64,000 nt of DNA from CAMLIZ01 sp036231905 (GCF_036231905.1 NZ_JAZARE010000002.1:124001-188000); one strand, 5' to 3'. Shown: positions 26,270 through 35,677, counted from the stretch's first letter. Translations and numbers: made by a program. Notes: generated by a model from the sequence alone, not told the origin.

Positions 26270-27474
26270 AGTGGCTTCGATTCGCCTGGCTCAACACGCT
26301 GCGCAACCGCCGGCGCTCGCTGGTCACGGTGGCGATCGCCGCCCTCGGCACGGCGGCCATCCTGCTGGCCGGCGGCTTTGCGCTGTTCACCTACCAGGGG
26401 CTGGCGCAGTCCGCCGCCCGCAGCACCGGCCACCTGATCGTGGGCATGCCCAGCCAGTTCAGCCGCGACGAGGACGTGCCGCTGCAGCATGGCCTGGACA
26501 ACGTGGCCAACCTGCGCGCCCGGCTGCTGGCCGACCCGGCGGTGCGCCAGGTGCTGCCGCGGGTGGAGTTCAGCGGCCTGATCAGCAACGGCGAAAAGTC
26601 CACCGTGATGATGGCCGCCGGCATTGACCCGGACAGCGAGTTCGCGGTGAAGGGGCCGTTCCTGAAGGTGACCGCGGGTGACGTGCTGGCCAGCCGCAGC
26701 CAGGGTGAGGTGATGCTGGGCGAGGCCCTGGCACGCAGCCTGAAGGCCCAGCCCGGCACCAGCCTCACCCTGCTGGCCAGCACCACCGAAGGCGCGCTCA
26801 ATGCGATGGACGTCACGGTCAAGGGCGTGTTCTCCACCGGCATCCCGGAGATCGACAAGCGCCTGGTCTACACCGACCTGGCCACCGCGCAGAAGCTGCT
26901 GGTCACCCAGCGCGTGTCCACGCTGGGCGTGTTCCTGCGCGGCATGGACGACGTGGCGCCAGCGCAGGCGCGCATCGCGGCCGCCCACCCGGGCCTGGCA
27001 GTGCAGACCTGGCTGGACCAGGCCACCTTCTACAAGAGCGTGAAAGCGCTCTACAACCGGATCTTCGGCGCGCTCGGGCTGATCATCGGCGTGATCGTGG
27101 TGTTCGTGGTCACCAACGCGATGGCGATGGCGATCATCGAGCGCACCCGTGAGATCGGCACCCTGCGCGCCATGGGCACCCTGCCCGGCCAGCTGCTGCG
27201 CAGCCTGGCGCTGGAAGGCATGGTGCTGGGTGGCACCGGCGCGGCGGTGGGCGCGCTGCTGTCGCTGGGCGTGTCCGTGCTGCTGCTGATCGTGCCGGTG
27301 GAGATGCCGCCGCCACCGGGCCGCAGCACCGGCTACCCGTTGCAGATCGCCATCGACGCACCGATGTATGCCGCGACGCTGGTGGCGATGGTGCTGCTCG
27401 CGATGCTGGCCTCGGCCTGGATCGCCCGCAAGACGGTGCACCGCCCGATCGTCGAGGCGCTGGCCCATGTCTGA
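26266..27474 (+). CDS. FtsX/LolE/MacB-type ABC permease
   Basis: 402 residues. One N-terminal membrane helix (about 20-42), a large periplasmic domain (about 45-265, with VGMPSQFSRDEDVPLQHGLDNV and a MacB core-like fold) and three C-terminal helices with the FtsX motif MAIIERTREIGTLRAMGTLP. This layout moves lipoproteins or other periplasmic substrates by mechanotransmission rather than by a channel. Partner of the upstream ATPase; a LolA-like gene follows after 13 bases. Confidence 0.92.
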
Positions 27475-27487
27475 ACAAGGAACCACG

Positions 27488-28228
27488 ATGCTCCGCTTCA
27501 CCCTCATCGCAGCCGCCTTGCTGGCGGCCACCACCGCGCAGGCCGCCGACGACGTGCCCGCGCTGCTGAAGGCCGCCGACAAATGGCGCATGTCCAGCGA
27601 CAGCCTGCAGGTCGAGACCCAGGTGCAGGTGTTCAACAAGGACGGCAGCCCCGACAAGGAACGCCGCTACACCGTGTTCGCCCAACCGCAGCACCGCTCG
27701 CTGGTGCTGATGCGCTCGCCGGCCGAGGCCGGCCAGAAGGTGCTGATGCTGGGCGACGACTTCTGGCTGCTGATGCCCAGCAGCCAGCGCCCGCTGCGCA
27801 TCACCCCGATGCAGAAGCTGCTGGGCGACGCCTCCACCGGCGACGTGGCCACCCTGAGCTGGGCCGAGGACTACACCGGCACCCTGGTGGGCGACGAGCC
27901 CTGCGCCGAGGCCGGCGGGCCGCTGTGCACCCACCTCAGCCTGCAGGCCGCGCGCAAGGGCGTGAGCTACCAGCGCATCGAGCTGTGGCTGGGCAAGCAG
28001 CGCCATGAGCCGGTGAAGGCCGACCTCTACGTGCAGTCGGACAAGCTCGCCAAACAGGCGCGTTTCGTGCTCGACAAGGCCGGCACGAGCGTCGCGGAGA
28101 TGGTGCTGCTGGACCAGCTGAGCTCGCACAAGGAGACGCGGGTGCGGTATCTCTCGCGCCAGGGGCGCAGCGTGCCGGACGCGTGGATGAACCCGATGTT
28201 TCTGGCGCGCAACCCGGCGCTGGAGTAG
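27488..28228 (+). CDS. LolA-like outer-membrane lipoprotein-sorting protein
   Basis: 246 residues. Signal peptide ending TTAQA|ADD (about 20), then a LolA/DUF1329-like half-barrel with WRMSSDSLQVETQVQVF, RSLVLMRSPAEAGQKVLML, DDFWLLMPSSQRPLRITPMQ and a final DAWMNPMFLARNPALE. This is the PF17131-like type found beside MacB-type ABC genes and outer-membrane barrels. It probably carries a lipid-like cargo across the periplasm from the ABC pair to the barrel protein encoded next. Confidence 0.85.
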   Translation: MLRFTLIAAALLAATTAQAADDVPALLKAADKWRMSSDSLQVETQVQVFNKDGSPDKERRYTVFAQPQHRSLVLMRSPAEAGQKVLMLGDDFWLLMPSSQRPLRITPMQKLLGDASTGDVATLSWAEDYTGTLVGDEPCAEAGGPLCTHLSLQAARKGVSYQRIELWLGKQRHEPVKADLYVQSDKLAKQARFVLDKAGTSVAEMVLLDQLSSHKETRVRYLSRQGRSVPDAWMNPMFLARNPALE

Positions 28229-28231
28229 GCC

Positions 28232-29518
28232 ATGCCCCGCACCCCTGCCGCGCGGCCGCTGGCCGTGGCGACGGCGCTCGCCTGTGCAGCCGCCGCACAC
28301 GCCGAGCCGGAGGCCGCGGCGCGCGCCTGGAGCGGCGAGCTGCGGGCCCACGTGGACGCGCGCAGCGCCAATCCCGCCGGGCCGCTGGCGGCCGCCGCGC
28401 GCCTGTCGCCCGGGCTGGTGGCGTTGCCACGCGGCGGCGCCACCGTGGCGCTGGGCCTGCGCGCCCAGCAGCGCGGCGTGTCGGCCGACGTGCTGCTGCA
28501 GCAACAGCGGCTGGAGGGCGGCGGGAGCGACAGCACCGCCCGCTTCAACGAGCTGGTGCTGTCCGGTGCATGGCCCGGCAGCGACGCCTGGCAGTACAGC
28601 GCCGGCCGCAAGATCGTCGGCTGGGACGTGGGCTACGGCTGGCGCCCCAACGACGTGGTGCAGCAGGAACAGCGCCGCACCCTGCAGTCGTCCACGCCGC
28701 AGGGCCGGCCGCTGCTGCAGCTGGAGCACTTCAGCGCGGACACCGCCTGGACGCTGGTGTGGGTGAACCCGCAGCGCCTGAACGCAAGCGCCGAACGCCG
28801 CAGCGGCAGCAACGAAAGCGCGCTGGCCGGGCGCGTGTACCGGCGCGACGGTGCGGTGGACTGGCACGGTTTTGCCCGCTGGGGCGAGCACACGCATGCC
28901 AGCGTCGGCCTCGCTGCCGCATGGGTGGCCACCGAATCGCTGGAGTGGCATGCCTCCTGGCGCTGGGCCACGGCCCACGATGGCTGGCGATACGGCGGCC
29001 CGGGCGCCGCCGCGCCGGCCACCGCCAACCCCTGGCACGTGGCCACGCTGAGCGCGGCGCAGCTGCTGCTCGTCGGTTTCACCTGGACCAACGCCGATCA
29101 ATGGAGCGTGCTGGCGGAAGCCTGGCACGACGGCAGCGCACCCGGCAACGCCGACTGGCGCGCCTGGCAGGCCCGCACCGAGTCGCTGGCCGCCGCGGGC
29201 ACCGCGGCACCCGAGCCCTGGCACACCGCGTATGCCGCCAACCTGGCGTGGCAGGCCACGCCCTGGGACGCCCAGAACCTGCGCCGCGACAACCTGTTCC
29301 TGCGGCTGTCGTGGCAGCACGGCGCCTGGCAGCCGGCGGTGGACCTGCTGCTCACACCGACCGATGGTGGCCGCGTGCTCACCGCCGCGCTCGCCTGGCA
29401 AGGCGACCGCCTGCGCCTGGAGGCGGGTGTGCGCGCCTACGGCGGGCCGGCGGACGCGCTGCTGGCGCAGCTGCCCCTGCGCCGCACCGCGTACCTGCTC
29501 GCGAGTCACGCCTTCTGA
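28232..29518 (+). CDS. Predicted outer-membrane beta-barrel protein
   Basis: 428 residues. Signal peptide (cleaved near AHA, about 24), then many alternating amphipathic strands rich in W, Y and L (e.g. LEWHASWRWATAHDGWRY, LAWQGDRLRLEAGVRAYGG) and a C-terminal Phe (LLASHAF), the usual BAM recognition end. No named family was recognised with confidence; it is porin-like or DUF1302-like in size. Last gene of the five-gene ABC/LolA-like unit, three bases after the LolA-like gene, so likely the outer-membrane end of that pathway. Confidence 0.75.
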   Translation: MPRTPAARPLAVATALACAAAAHAEPEAAARAWSGELRAHVDARSANPAGPLAAAARLSPGLVALPRGGATVALGLRAQQRGVSADVLLQQQRLEGGGSDSTARFNELVLSGAWPGSDAWQYSAGRKIVGWDVGYGWRPNDVVQQEQRRTLQSSTPQGRPLLQLEHFSADTAWTLVWVNPQRLNASAERRSGSNESALAGRVYRRDGAVDWHGFARWGEHTHASVGLAAAWVATESLEWHASWRWATAHDGWRYGGPGAAAPATANPWHVATLSAAQLLLVGFTWTNADQWSVLAEAWHDGSAPGNADWRAWQARTESLAAAGTAAPEPWHTAYAANLAWQATPWDAQNLRRDNLFLRLSWQHGAWQPAVDLLLTPTDGGRVLTAALAWQGDRLRLEAGVRAYGGPADALLAQLPLRRTAYLLASHAF

Positions 29519-29519
29519 G

Positions 29520-29553
29520 CCGCGTCTCGCGACACCGGCCGGCATTTCGTCCC
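29520..29553 (+). promoter_or_regulatory. Direct-repeat operator B (LytTR-type candidate)
   Basis: TCTCGCG (29525) and TTTCGTC (29545), 20 bases apart, immediately after the barrel-protein stop. A poor -10 candidate (GAAGAT, 29584) lies 39 bases after the second half-site. The DUF6622 gene starts at 29627. Confidence 0.55.
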
Positions 29554-29626
29554 GCCGCGCTCGCCCGGCAAGCCGGCCTTGAAGAAGATCACGCCATCGA
29601 CAACGTCTTTTCTTCAGGAGCCCGCC

Positions 29627-30154
29627 ATGAGCCAGATGCTGATCCAGATCCTCACCCACACCCCGCGCTGGGTGTTCGGCCTCTTCCTCGTCCTGCTGGC
29701 ATTGGGTGTGCAGCAGTTGTTCACTCGCCAGGTCACCCTGCGCCGGGTGTCGCTGCTGCCCGTGGTGATGACCGGCCTGTCCGTCTGGGGGGTGATCTCC
29801 GCGTTTGCCATGCAACCGCTGGCGCTGCCGGCCTGGATGGCTGGTGCGGTGCTTGCGGGCGGGGTGCTGCTGCAGTTCCCTTTGCCGGCCGGCGTGCGCT
29901 ATGACGCGGCCAGCCGCCGCTTCCAGCTGCCCGGCAGCGCGGTGCCCCTGGCGCTGATGATGGGCGTGTTCTTCACCAAGTACGCCGTTGGCGTGACGCT
30001 CGCGCAGGCACCCGAACTCGCCTTCCACGGCGGCTTCAGCCTCGGCCTGAGCGCGCTGTACGGCCTGTTCACCGGCCTGTTCGTCGGCCGCGCCGCCCGC
30101 CTGTGGCGCCTGGCGGTGGGCGATGCGGTCACTCCGCACACTGTGGCCGCCTGA
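29627..30154 (+). CDS. DUF6622-like integral membrane protein
   Basis: 175 residues with about five hydrophobic segments (residues 10-30, 40-60, 65-85, 105-125, 135-160). Start MSQMLIQILTHTPRWVFGLF resembles proteins annotated DUF6622, which have no known function. CAGGAG sits seven bases before this ATG; a longer in-frame start at 29579 is less likely. Its own repeat operator suggests it is controlled together with the ABC/LolA-like unit. Ends 60 bases before the pigment cluster begins. Confidence 0.75.
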   Translation: MSQMLIQILTHTPRWVFGLFLVLLALGVQQLFTRQVTLRRVSLLPVVMTGLSVWGVISAFAMQPLALPAWMAGAVLAGGVLLQFPLPAGVRYDAASRRFQLPGSAVPLALMMGVFFTKYAVGVTLAQAPELAFHGGFSLGLSALYGLFTGLFVGRAARLWRLAVGDAVTPHTVAA

Positions 30155-30214
30155 GCGGCCTCTCCCTAGGGCAACAGGGGCCGGCGCGCAAGGCCGGCAC
30201 GCCATAATCCGCGG

Positions 30215-30985
30215 ATGACCCCAGCCAGACCCTCGGGCCCGGACAAGGGTGCGCAGTTGCCACCGCACGCCCCGCTCACCGACTACTACAAGGACGAAGA
30301 CGAGCGCCACCGCTTCCTGCGCCGCATCTTCGACGACACCGCTGCTGACTACGACCGCATCGAACGTGTGCTCGCGCTGGGCAGCGGGCCGTGGTATCGC
30401 CGCCAGGCCCTGGAACGGGCGGGCCTGCAAGCGGGCGCCCAGGTGCTGGACGTGGGCATCGGCACCGGCCTGGTGGCGCGTGAAGCGCTGCACATCATCG
30501 GCCCGCAAGGCCAGCTGACCGGCGTGGACCCCAGCGCCGGCATGATGGGCCAGGTGCACCTGCGCGGCGTGAAGCTGGTGCAGGGCCGCGCCGAGAGCCT
30601 GCCGCGGCCGGATGCCAGCGCGGATTTCCTCAGCATGGGCTACGCGTTGCGCCACATCAGCGACGTGGCCGCCGCGTTCCGTGAATTCCATCGGGTGCTG
30701 CGCCCCGGTGGCCGGCTGCTGGTGCTGGAGATCACCCGGCCCGCCGGCCGCATGGGCATGGCGCTGCTCAAGGGCTACATGCGCGGCGTGGTGCCGCTGA
30801 TTGCCAGGGTGGTGGCCCGCCGCCAGCACACCAGCGAACTCTGGCGCTACTACTGGGACACCATCGAAGCGTGCATTCCGCCGCAGACCGTGCTGTCCGC
30901 CCTGCGCGATGCCGGCTTCCAGAACGTGCAGCGCCACGTCGAGCTGGGCATCTTCTCCGAATACACCGCTTCGAAATCCGCATGA
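30215..30985 (+). CDS. UbiE-like class I SAM methyltransferase (polyene cluster)
   Basis: 256 residues. SAM-site VLDVGIGTGLVAREAL (about 76-91), DPSAGMM (acidic loop), SMGYALRHISDVAAAFREFHRVLRPGGRLLVLEI in parts, typical of the UbiE/Coq5 group. It is unlikely to be the housekeeping UbiE because it opens a pigment-type operon and overlaps the halogenase-like gene by four bases. Inferred role: methylation of the aromatic head or its hydroxyl, as in methylated aryl polyenes. Confidence 0.85.
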   Translation: MTPARPSGPDKGAQLPPHAPLTDYYKDEDERHRFLRRIFDDTAADYDRIERVLALGSGPWYRRQALERAGLQAGAQVLDVGIGTGLVAREALHIIGPQGQLTGVDPSAGMMGQVHLRGVKLVQGRAESLPRPDASADFLSMGYALRHISDVAAAFREFHRVLRPGGRLLVLEITRPAGRMGMALLKGYMRGVVPLIARVVARRQHTSELWRYYWDTIEACIPPQTVLSALRDAGFQNVQRHVELGIFSEYTASKSA

Positions 30986-32313
30986 ACATCACTGAAGACC
31001 GCTGTGACGTGCTCGTCATCGGCGGCGGCCCCGCGGGCGCCACTGCCGCCGCCTTGCTGGCCCAGCAAGGGCGCGACGTGGTGCTGCTCGAAAAGGCCCA
31101 CCATCCGCGCTTCCACATCGGTGAATCGCTGCTGCCCGCCAACGTGGCGCTGTTCGACCAGCTCGGCCTGCGTGCCGAGCTGGACAAGATCGGCATGCCC
31201 AAGTGGGGGGTGGAGTTCGTCTCGCCCAACCACGAGCACTGCAGCTTCCTGGAGTTTGCCGACGCGATGGACAAGTCCATGCCCTATGCATGGCAGGTGC
31301 GCCGCTCGGAGATGGACGAGCTGCTGTTCCGCCACGCCGAAAAGCAAGGCGCCCGTGCCATCGAAGGCTGCCGCGTGCGCGACGTGCAGTTCGACGATGA
31401 CGGCGCCACCGTGCAGGCGGAGCTCGACGACGGGGCCAAGCGCAGCTGGCGTGCGCGCTTCGTGATCGATGCGTCCGGCCGCGACACCTTCCTGGCCAAC
31501 AAGTTCAAGTCCAAGAAGAAGAACCCCAGGCACAACAGCTCGGCGCTGTTCGGCCACTTCACCAATGCCCAGCGCCTGCCCGGCAAGCTGGAAGGCAACA
31601 TCACCATCTTCTGGTTCGCACACGGCTGGTTCTGGTTCATTCCGCTGGCCGACGGCACCACCAGCGTGGGCGCGGTGTGCTGGCCGTACTACCTGAAGTC
31701 GCGCAACAAGCCGCTGAAGGACTTTTTCGCCGACACGATCGCGATGTGCCCGAAGCTGGCCGAGCGCCTGAAGGACGCCACGCTGGTGGACGACGCGGTG
31801 CACGCCACCGGCAACTACTCCTACAACGGCACCCATTGCAGCGGCGAGCGCTACCTGCTGCTGGGCGACGCCTTCGCCTTCGTGGACCCGGTGTTCTCCT
31901 CCGGCGTGTACCTGGCGATGCAAAGCGCGTTCGAAGGCGCCAAGGTGGTGGCCGCCTGCCTGGACCAGCCGGCGCAAGCCAAACAAGCCCGCAAGGCCTT
32001 CGAACGCATGATGACGCTGGGACCGCGCGAGTTCTCCTGGTTCATCTTCCGCGTCACCAACCCCACGATGCGCGAGTTCTTCATGCATCCGCAGAACCCC
32101 TGGCGGGTGCAGGAAGCGCTGCTGTCGCTGCTGGCCGGCGATATCTACGGCAACACGCCGATCTGGGGCCGGCTGCGCGTGCTCAAGGGCATCTACTACC
32201 TGATCTCGCTGCGCAACTTCAAGCGCACCTTCAAGGCCTGGATGCAGCGCCGCCAGAACATCCGCGACCTGGGCCCGCTGCAAGGCGAGACGATCGCGGT
32301 CGAGGCCAAGTGA
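30982..32313 (+). CDS. Flavin-dependent halogenase-like oxidoreductase
   Basis: 443 residues. FAD-binding GGGPAGATAAALLA (about 14-27), FHIGESLLPANVALFDQLG, the motif WFWFIP (about residues 216-221), which fits the W-x-W-x-I-P signature of flavin-dependent halogenases, and the second FAD motif YLLLGDAFAFVDPVFSSGV. Xanthomonadins are brominated aryl polyenes and a halogenase-like gene is known in their cluster, so halogenation of the aryl head is plausible here. Hydroxylation by a halogenase-like monooxygenase is the main alternative. Sits between a methyltransferase gene and a chorismatase gene with 4-base overlaps. Confidence 0.85.
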   Translation: MNITEDRCDVLVIGGGPAGATAAALLAQQGRDVVLLEKAHHPRFHIGESLLPANVALFDQLGLRAELDKIGMPKWGVEFVSPNHEHCSFLEFADAMDKSMPYAWQVRRSEMDELLFRHAEKQGARAIEGCRVRDVQFDDDGATVQAELDDGAKRSWRARFVIDASGRDTFLANKFKSKKKNPRHNSSALFGHFTNAQRLPGKLEGNITIFWFAHGWFWFIPLADGTTSVGAVCWPYYLKSRNKPLKDFFADTIAMCPKLAERLKDATLVDDAVHATGNYSYNGTHCSGERYLLLGDAFAFVDPVFSSGVYLAMQSAFEGAKVVAACLDQPAQAKQARKAFERMMTLGPREFSWFIFRVTNPTMREFFMHPQNPWRVQEALLSLLAGDIYGNTPIWGRLRVLKGIYYLISLRNFKRTFKAWMQRRQNIRDLGPLQGETIAVEAK

Positions 32314-33335
32314 CCGTGACCCTCCTGCACTCCCTGCCCGCCTTGCGCGTGGCACGCCTCACCCCGCAAGCCTGGTCGCTCGCCAGCGCCGCGCCTGTGC
32401 CGCCCCTCGGCGGCCTGGGCTACGGGCCGCTGATCGATGGCGCCGACACGGTGCGCGGCCGCGTGCTGTCGGCCGCCGGCCCGATGGTCGACGCCTGGTC
32501 CAGCGCCGGGCCGCTGACGCAGGGCCAGACCGGCCGGGTGCGCTGGCGCCACAACGGCCATTGGCTCTACGGCGCCATCGAACTCGACGAAGCCGTGGAA
32601 GGCAAGGACCTGGCCACGTTGTCGCGCCAGGCCTATGCCGACATCTTCGGCACGCTCAAGCACACCGGCTGCAGCCACCTCCAGCGGCTGTGGAACTACC
32701 TGCCCGGCATCAACGCCGATGGCGGCGGGCTGGAGCGCTATCGCCAGTTCAACGCCGGCCGCCAGATCGCGTTCTTGGATGCCGGTTATGCGGCGTTCGA
32801 AGGCGCGCCGGCCGCCTGCGCCATCGGCACGCGAGGCGGCCCCTTCTGCGTGCGCTTTCTCGCCGGCACCGCGCCGCCGGTGCCGGTGGAGAACCCGCGC
32901 CAGGTGTCCGCCTACCACTACCCCAGCACCTATGGCCCGCGTGCGCCCACCTTCTCGCGTGCGGCGCTGGTGCCCGTGCACACCGGCCAGGTGGCGCTGC
33001 TGATCTCCGGCACGGCCAGCATCGTGGGCCATGCCAGCGTGCATGCCGGCGACGTGCAGGCCCAGACGCAAGAAACCATCAACAACCTGCAGGCGGTGAT
33101 CGCTGCGGCACATGAGCGCTGCAGCGCCCGCTTCGACCTGGCCCGGCTGGAGTGCATCGTGTACGTGCGCCATGCCGACCATGCGCCACTGATCCGCGCG
33201 GTGTTCGAAGCGGCCGTGGGTGCCGATTCGCCGGCCGCCCGCTCCGCTGTCTACCTGGAGGCGGATATCTGCCGGGCCGACCTGCTGGTGGAGATCGAGG
33301 CGCACGGCATCGCCGAGGGCGAGGTGCGCGCATGA
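32310..33335 (+). CDS. Chorismatase, XanB2/Hyg5/FkbO-type (hydroxybenzoate-forming)
   Basis: 341 residues, close to the length of XanB2. Seen: GRQIAFLDAGYAAFEGAPAA, FCVRFLAGTAPPVPVENPRQ, SAYHYPSTYGPRAPTFSRA and LLISGTASIVGHASVHAGDV, which match the chorismatase (formerly pteridine-dependent deoxygenase-like) family with its trimeric YjgF-like domains. These enzymes cleave chorismate to 3- or 4-hydroxybenzoate. It would supply the aromatic starter, replacing the ammonia-lyase of other aryl polyene clusters. GTG start 32310 overlaps the upstream stop; GTG 32316 is an alternative. Confidence 0.87.
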   Translation: MTVTLLHSLPALRVARLTPQAWSLASAAPVPPLGGLGYGPLIDGADTVRGRVLSAAGPMVDAWSSAGPLTQGQTGRVRWRHNGHWLYGAIELDEAVEGKDLATLSRQAYADIFGTLKHTGCSHLQRLWNYLPGINADGGGLERYRQFNAGRQIAFLDAGYAAFEGAPAACAIGTRGGPFCVRFLAGTAPPVPVENPRQVSAYHYPSTYGPRAPTFSRAALVPVHTGQVALLISGTASIVGHASVHAGDVQAQTQETINNLQAVIAAAHERCSARFDLARLECIVYVRHADHAPLIRAVFEAAVGADSPAARSAVYLEADICRADLLVEIEAHGIAEGEVRA

Positions 33336-34135
33336 AGCGGCTGCTGCCCCTGCTGGCGCTGTCCGCAATGGCCACCCATGCGGCGGAGCTTCCCCTGTGG
33401 GAGCTGGGCCTGGGCGCCGGCGTGCTGAACCTGCCGCATTACCGCGGCTCCGACCAGTCCCACACCTGGCTGCTGCCGGTGCCCTACGTGGTGTACCGCG
33501 GCCACATCTTCAAGGCCGACCGCGAAGGCGCGCGCGCGGTGCTGTACGAATCGAACCGGCTCAACTTCGACCTGAGCGTGTCGGCCAGCGCGCCCACGCG
33601 CAGCGACGACAACGTGGCGCGGCGCGGCATGGCCGACCTGCCGCCCACCTTCGAGGTGGGCCCTAACCTCAACTACACGCTGGCGCGCGACACGCACTGG
33701 AAGCTCGACCTGCGCGCCCCGGTGCGCGCGGCCGTCACCTTGCAGTCGCATCCGCGCACCATCGGCTGGACCGCCACGCCCAACATCAACCTCGACCTGC
33801 GAGACCTGGGCGGCTGGCACCTCGGGTTGCAGGCCGCGCTGCTGTATGCGGACCGCCGCTACAACGCGCATTTTTATGAAGTGGCGCCGGCCGATGCCCT
33901 GCCCGACCGCCCCGCCTACGCCGCGCGCGGTGGCTTCGGCGGCGGCCAGCTGATCGCCGCCACCTCGCGCCGCTTCGGCAACACCTGGGCCGGCGCCTTC
34001 GTCAAGTACGACACCCTCAACGGCGCGGTGTTCGCCGACAGCCCGCTGGTGCGCCAGCGTCATCACTGGTCCTTTGGCGTGGCCTTCTCATGGGTGTTCG
34101 CAGCTTCGAAGCAGACCGTCCCGTCGGCGGACTGA
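33332..34135 (+). CDS. MipA/OmpV-family outer-membrane protein
   Basis: 267 residues. Signal peptide ending THA|AEL (about 19), then barrel text GLGAGVLNLPHYRGSDQSHTWLLPVPYVVYRG (in parts) and PPTFEVGPNLNYTLA, both typical of MipA/OmpV. Members are outer-membrane barrels, one of which (MipA) scaffolds murein enzymes. In this operon a role in pigment placement or outer-membrane adjustment is inferred only from position. Overlaps the chorismatase gene by four bases. Confidence 0.85.
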   Translation: MKRLLPLLALSAMATHAAELPLWELGLGAGVLNLPHYRGSDQSHTWLLPVPYVVYRGHIFKADREGARAVLYESNRLNFDLSVSASAPTRSDDNVARRGMADLPPTFEVGPNLNYTLARDTHWKLDLRAPVRAAVTLQSHPRTIGWTATPNINLDLRDLGGWHLGLQAALLYADRRYNAHFYEVAPADALPDRPAYAARGGFGGGQLIAATSRRFGNTWAGAFVKYDTLNGAVFADSPLVRQRHHWSFGVAFSWVFAASKQTVPSAD

Positions 34136-34143
34136 GGCGCTCG

Positions 34144-34896
34144 GTGAGCCGCCTGCTCGCGGTGCCGCTGGCACTGGCGCTGTACCTGCACCTGGTGGTG
34201 CTGGGGCTGATCTCGCTCGGGTGGAACACGGCCGCCATGCTGCTGTACCCCCTGCTGCCCGCGCGACGCCGCCTGGCCGTGGGACGCGCCGGTATCGCCC
34301 ACGGCTACGCGGTGTTCTGGCGGCTGGCCGCCTGGACCGGCATGCTGAAGATCGACTCCAGCGCGCTGGACGCCCTGCGCAACGAGCGCGGCATCATCGT
34401 CGTGGCCAACCACCCGAGCATGCTGGACGCCCTGATCCTGGTGGCGCGGCTGCCGCGCAGTGCCTGCATCATGAAGGCCGAGCTGATGCGCAACGTGTTC
34501 CTCGGCGCGGGCGCCCGGCTGGCAGGCTACATCCGCAATGACTCGGCGCGCGGCATGATCCGCCTGGCCGTGGAGGACCTCAAACACGGCGGCCAGCTGG
34601 TGATTTTTCCGGAAGGTACACGCACCACGCAGCAGCCGGTGAACCCCTTCCGCCCTGGCGTGACCTTGATCGCCAAGCTGGCCAACGCGCCCATCCAGAC
34701 GGTGTTCATCGACACCGACTCGCCCTACCTCGGCAAGGGATGGCCGATCTGGCGCCTGCCACCGCTGCCGATCGTGTTCAAGGTGCGCCTGGGCCAGCGC
34801 TTCGCGCCGCAAAAGGACAGTGACGCGCTGCTGGCGGAGATGGAACAGTACTTCGCTGCCGGCGTGAAGCCGCCACGCCGTCCGTCCGCCCCATGA
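34144..34896 (+). CDS. PlsC-type 1-acylglycerol-3-phosphate acyltransferase
   Basis: About 250 residues. An N-terminal membrane segment (LAVPLALALYLHLVVLGLIS) is followed by the catalytic NHPSMLD (H-x4-D), KAELMRN, and FPEGTRT (acyl-acceptor motif). It would move an acyl chain onto glycerol-3-phosphate, another lipid, or the pigment headgroup. The GTG at 34144 is chosen because GAGG precedes it by eight bases; an ATG at 34090 is in frame but lies inside the previous gene without a ribosome site. Confidence 0.85.
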   Translation: MSRLLAVPLALALYLHLVVLGLISLGWNTAAMLLYPLLPARRRLAVGRAGIAHGYAVFWRLAAWTGMLKIDSSALDALRNERGIIVVANHPSMLDALILVARLPRSACIMKAELMRNVFLGAGARLAGYIRNDSARGMIRLAVEDLKHGGQLVIFPEGTRTTQQPVNPFRPGVTLIAKLANAPIQTVFIDTDSPYLGKGWPIWRLPPLPIVFKVRLGQRFAPQKDSDALLAEMEQYFAAGVKPPRRPSAP

Positions 34897-35669
34897 AGTT
34901 CGCCTCCACCAGCCACCTCGTCCTGATCCCGAGCTACAACACCGGCCCCAAGGTGTACGACACCGTGCGCGAAGCCCGGGCGCACTGGAACCCGGTGTGG
35001 GTGGTGGTGGACGGCAGCACCGATGGCACCGCACAAGGCCTGCAGCGCATGGCGGCCGACGATCCAGGCCTGCGGGTGTGGCTGCTGCCGCACAACCAGG
35101 GCAAGGGCTCGGCGGTGCTCCAAGGCCTGAAGGCCGCGCAGGCGGCCGGCTTCACTCATGCGCTCACGATGGACTCCGACGGCCAGCACCCGGCCGCGCT
35201 GATCCCGGCGTTCATGCAAGCCTCGATGCAGCGGCCCGACGCCATGATCCTGGGCCGGCCGGTGTTCGATGCGAGTGCGCCGCTGCTGCGTGTGCGCGGC
35301 CGGCGGGTGTCCAACTGGTGGACCAACCTGGAAACGCTCGGCGCCGGTGTGGCCGACTCACTCTACGGCTTCCGCGTGTACCCGGTGGCCGGCTTGGCCG
35401 CGGTGATGGCGCGCCAGCCGTGGATGCGCCGCTTCGACTTCGACACCGAGGCGGTGGTGCGCCTGGCCTGGCGCGGCGTGAAACCGATCAACGTGGACGC
35501 ACCGGTCAAGTACCTCACCGCCGAAGAAGGCGGCGTGTCGCACTTCCGTTATGGCCGCGACAACGTGCTGCTGACCTGGATGCACCTGCGGCTGATGCTG
35601 GAGTTCTTTGTCCGCCTGCCGGTGCTGCTGGTGCGGCGGCTGCTGGGCAGGCCGCCGTTCCAGGAGTGA
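34893..35669 (+). CDS. Family 2 glycosyltransferase
   Basis: 258 residues. Start region LVLIPSYNTGPKVYDTV, VVVDGSTDGTA, the metal-binding DSDGQHP and a later DFDTEAVVRLAW are those of GT-A family 2 enzymes such as dolichyl-phosphate sugar transferases. One hydrophobic segment near the C-terminus (EFFVRLPVLLVRRLLG) may hold it at the membrane. Last gene of the rightward arm; would attach a sugar to the polyene lipid or to its anchor. Overlaps the acyltransferase gene by four bases and converges on the next gene with eight bases between. Confidence 0.87.
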   Translation: MKFASTSHLVLIPSYNTGPKVYDTVREARAHWNPVWVVVDGSTDGTAQGLQRMAADDPGLRVWLLPHNQGKGSAVLQGLKAAQAAGFTHALTMDSDGQHPAALIPAFMQASMQRPDAMILGRPVFDASAPLLRVRGRRVSNWWTNLETLGAGVADSLYGFRVYPVAGLAAVMARQPWMRRFDFDTEAVVRLAWRGVKPINVDAPVKYLTAEEGGVSHFRYGRDNVLLTWMHLRLMLEFFVRLPVLLVRRLLGRPPFQE

Positions 35670-35677
35670 GGGCCTGA

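Noticed and set aside
27134..30937. A 1267-residue open frame on the minus strand
   Set aside because: It lies antisense to five or more well-supported genes (permease, LolA-like, barrel, DUF6622, methyltransferase), has no recognisable domain and is rich in H, R, Q and G.
30215..30985. Housekeeping ubiE of ubiquinone synthesis
   Set aside because: It opens the pigment operon with coupled overlaps and lacks the ubiB/ubiJ neighbourhood, so a cluster-specific methyltransferase is more likely.
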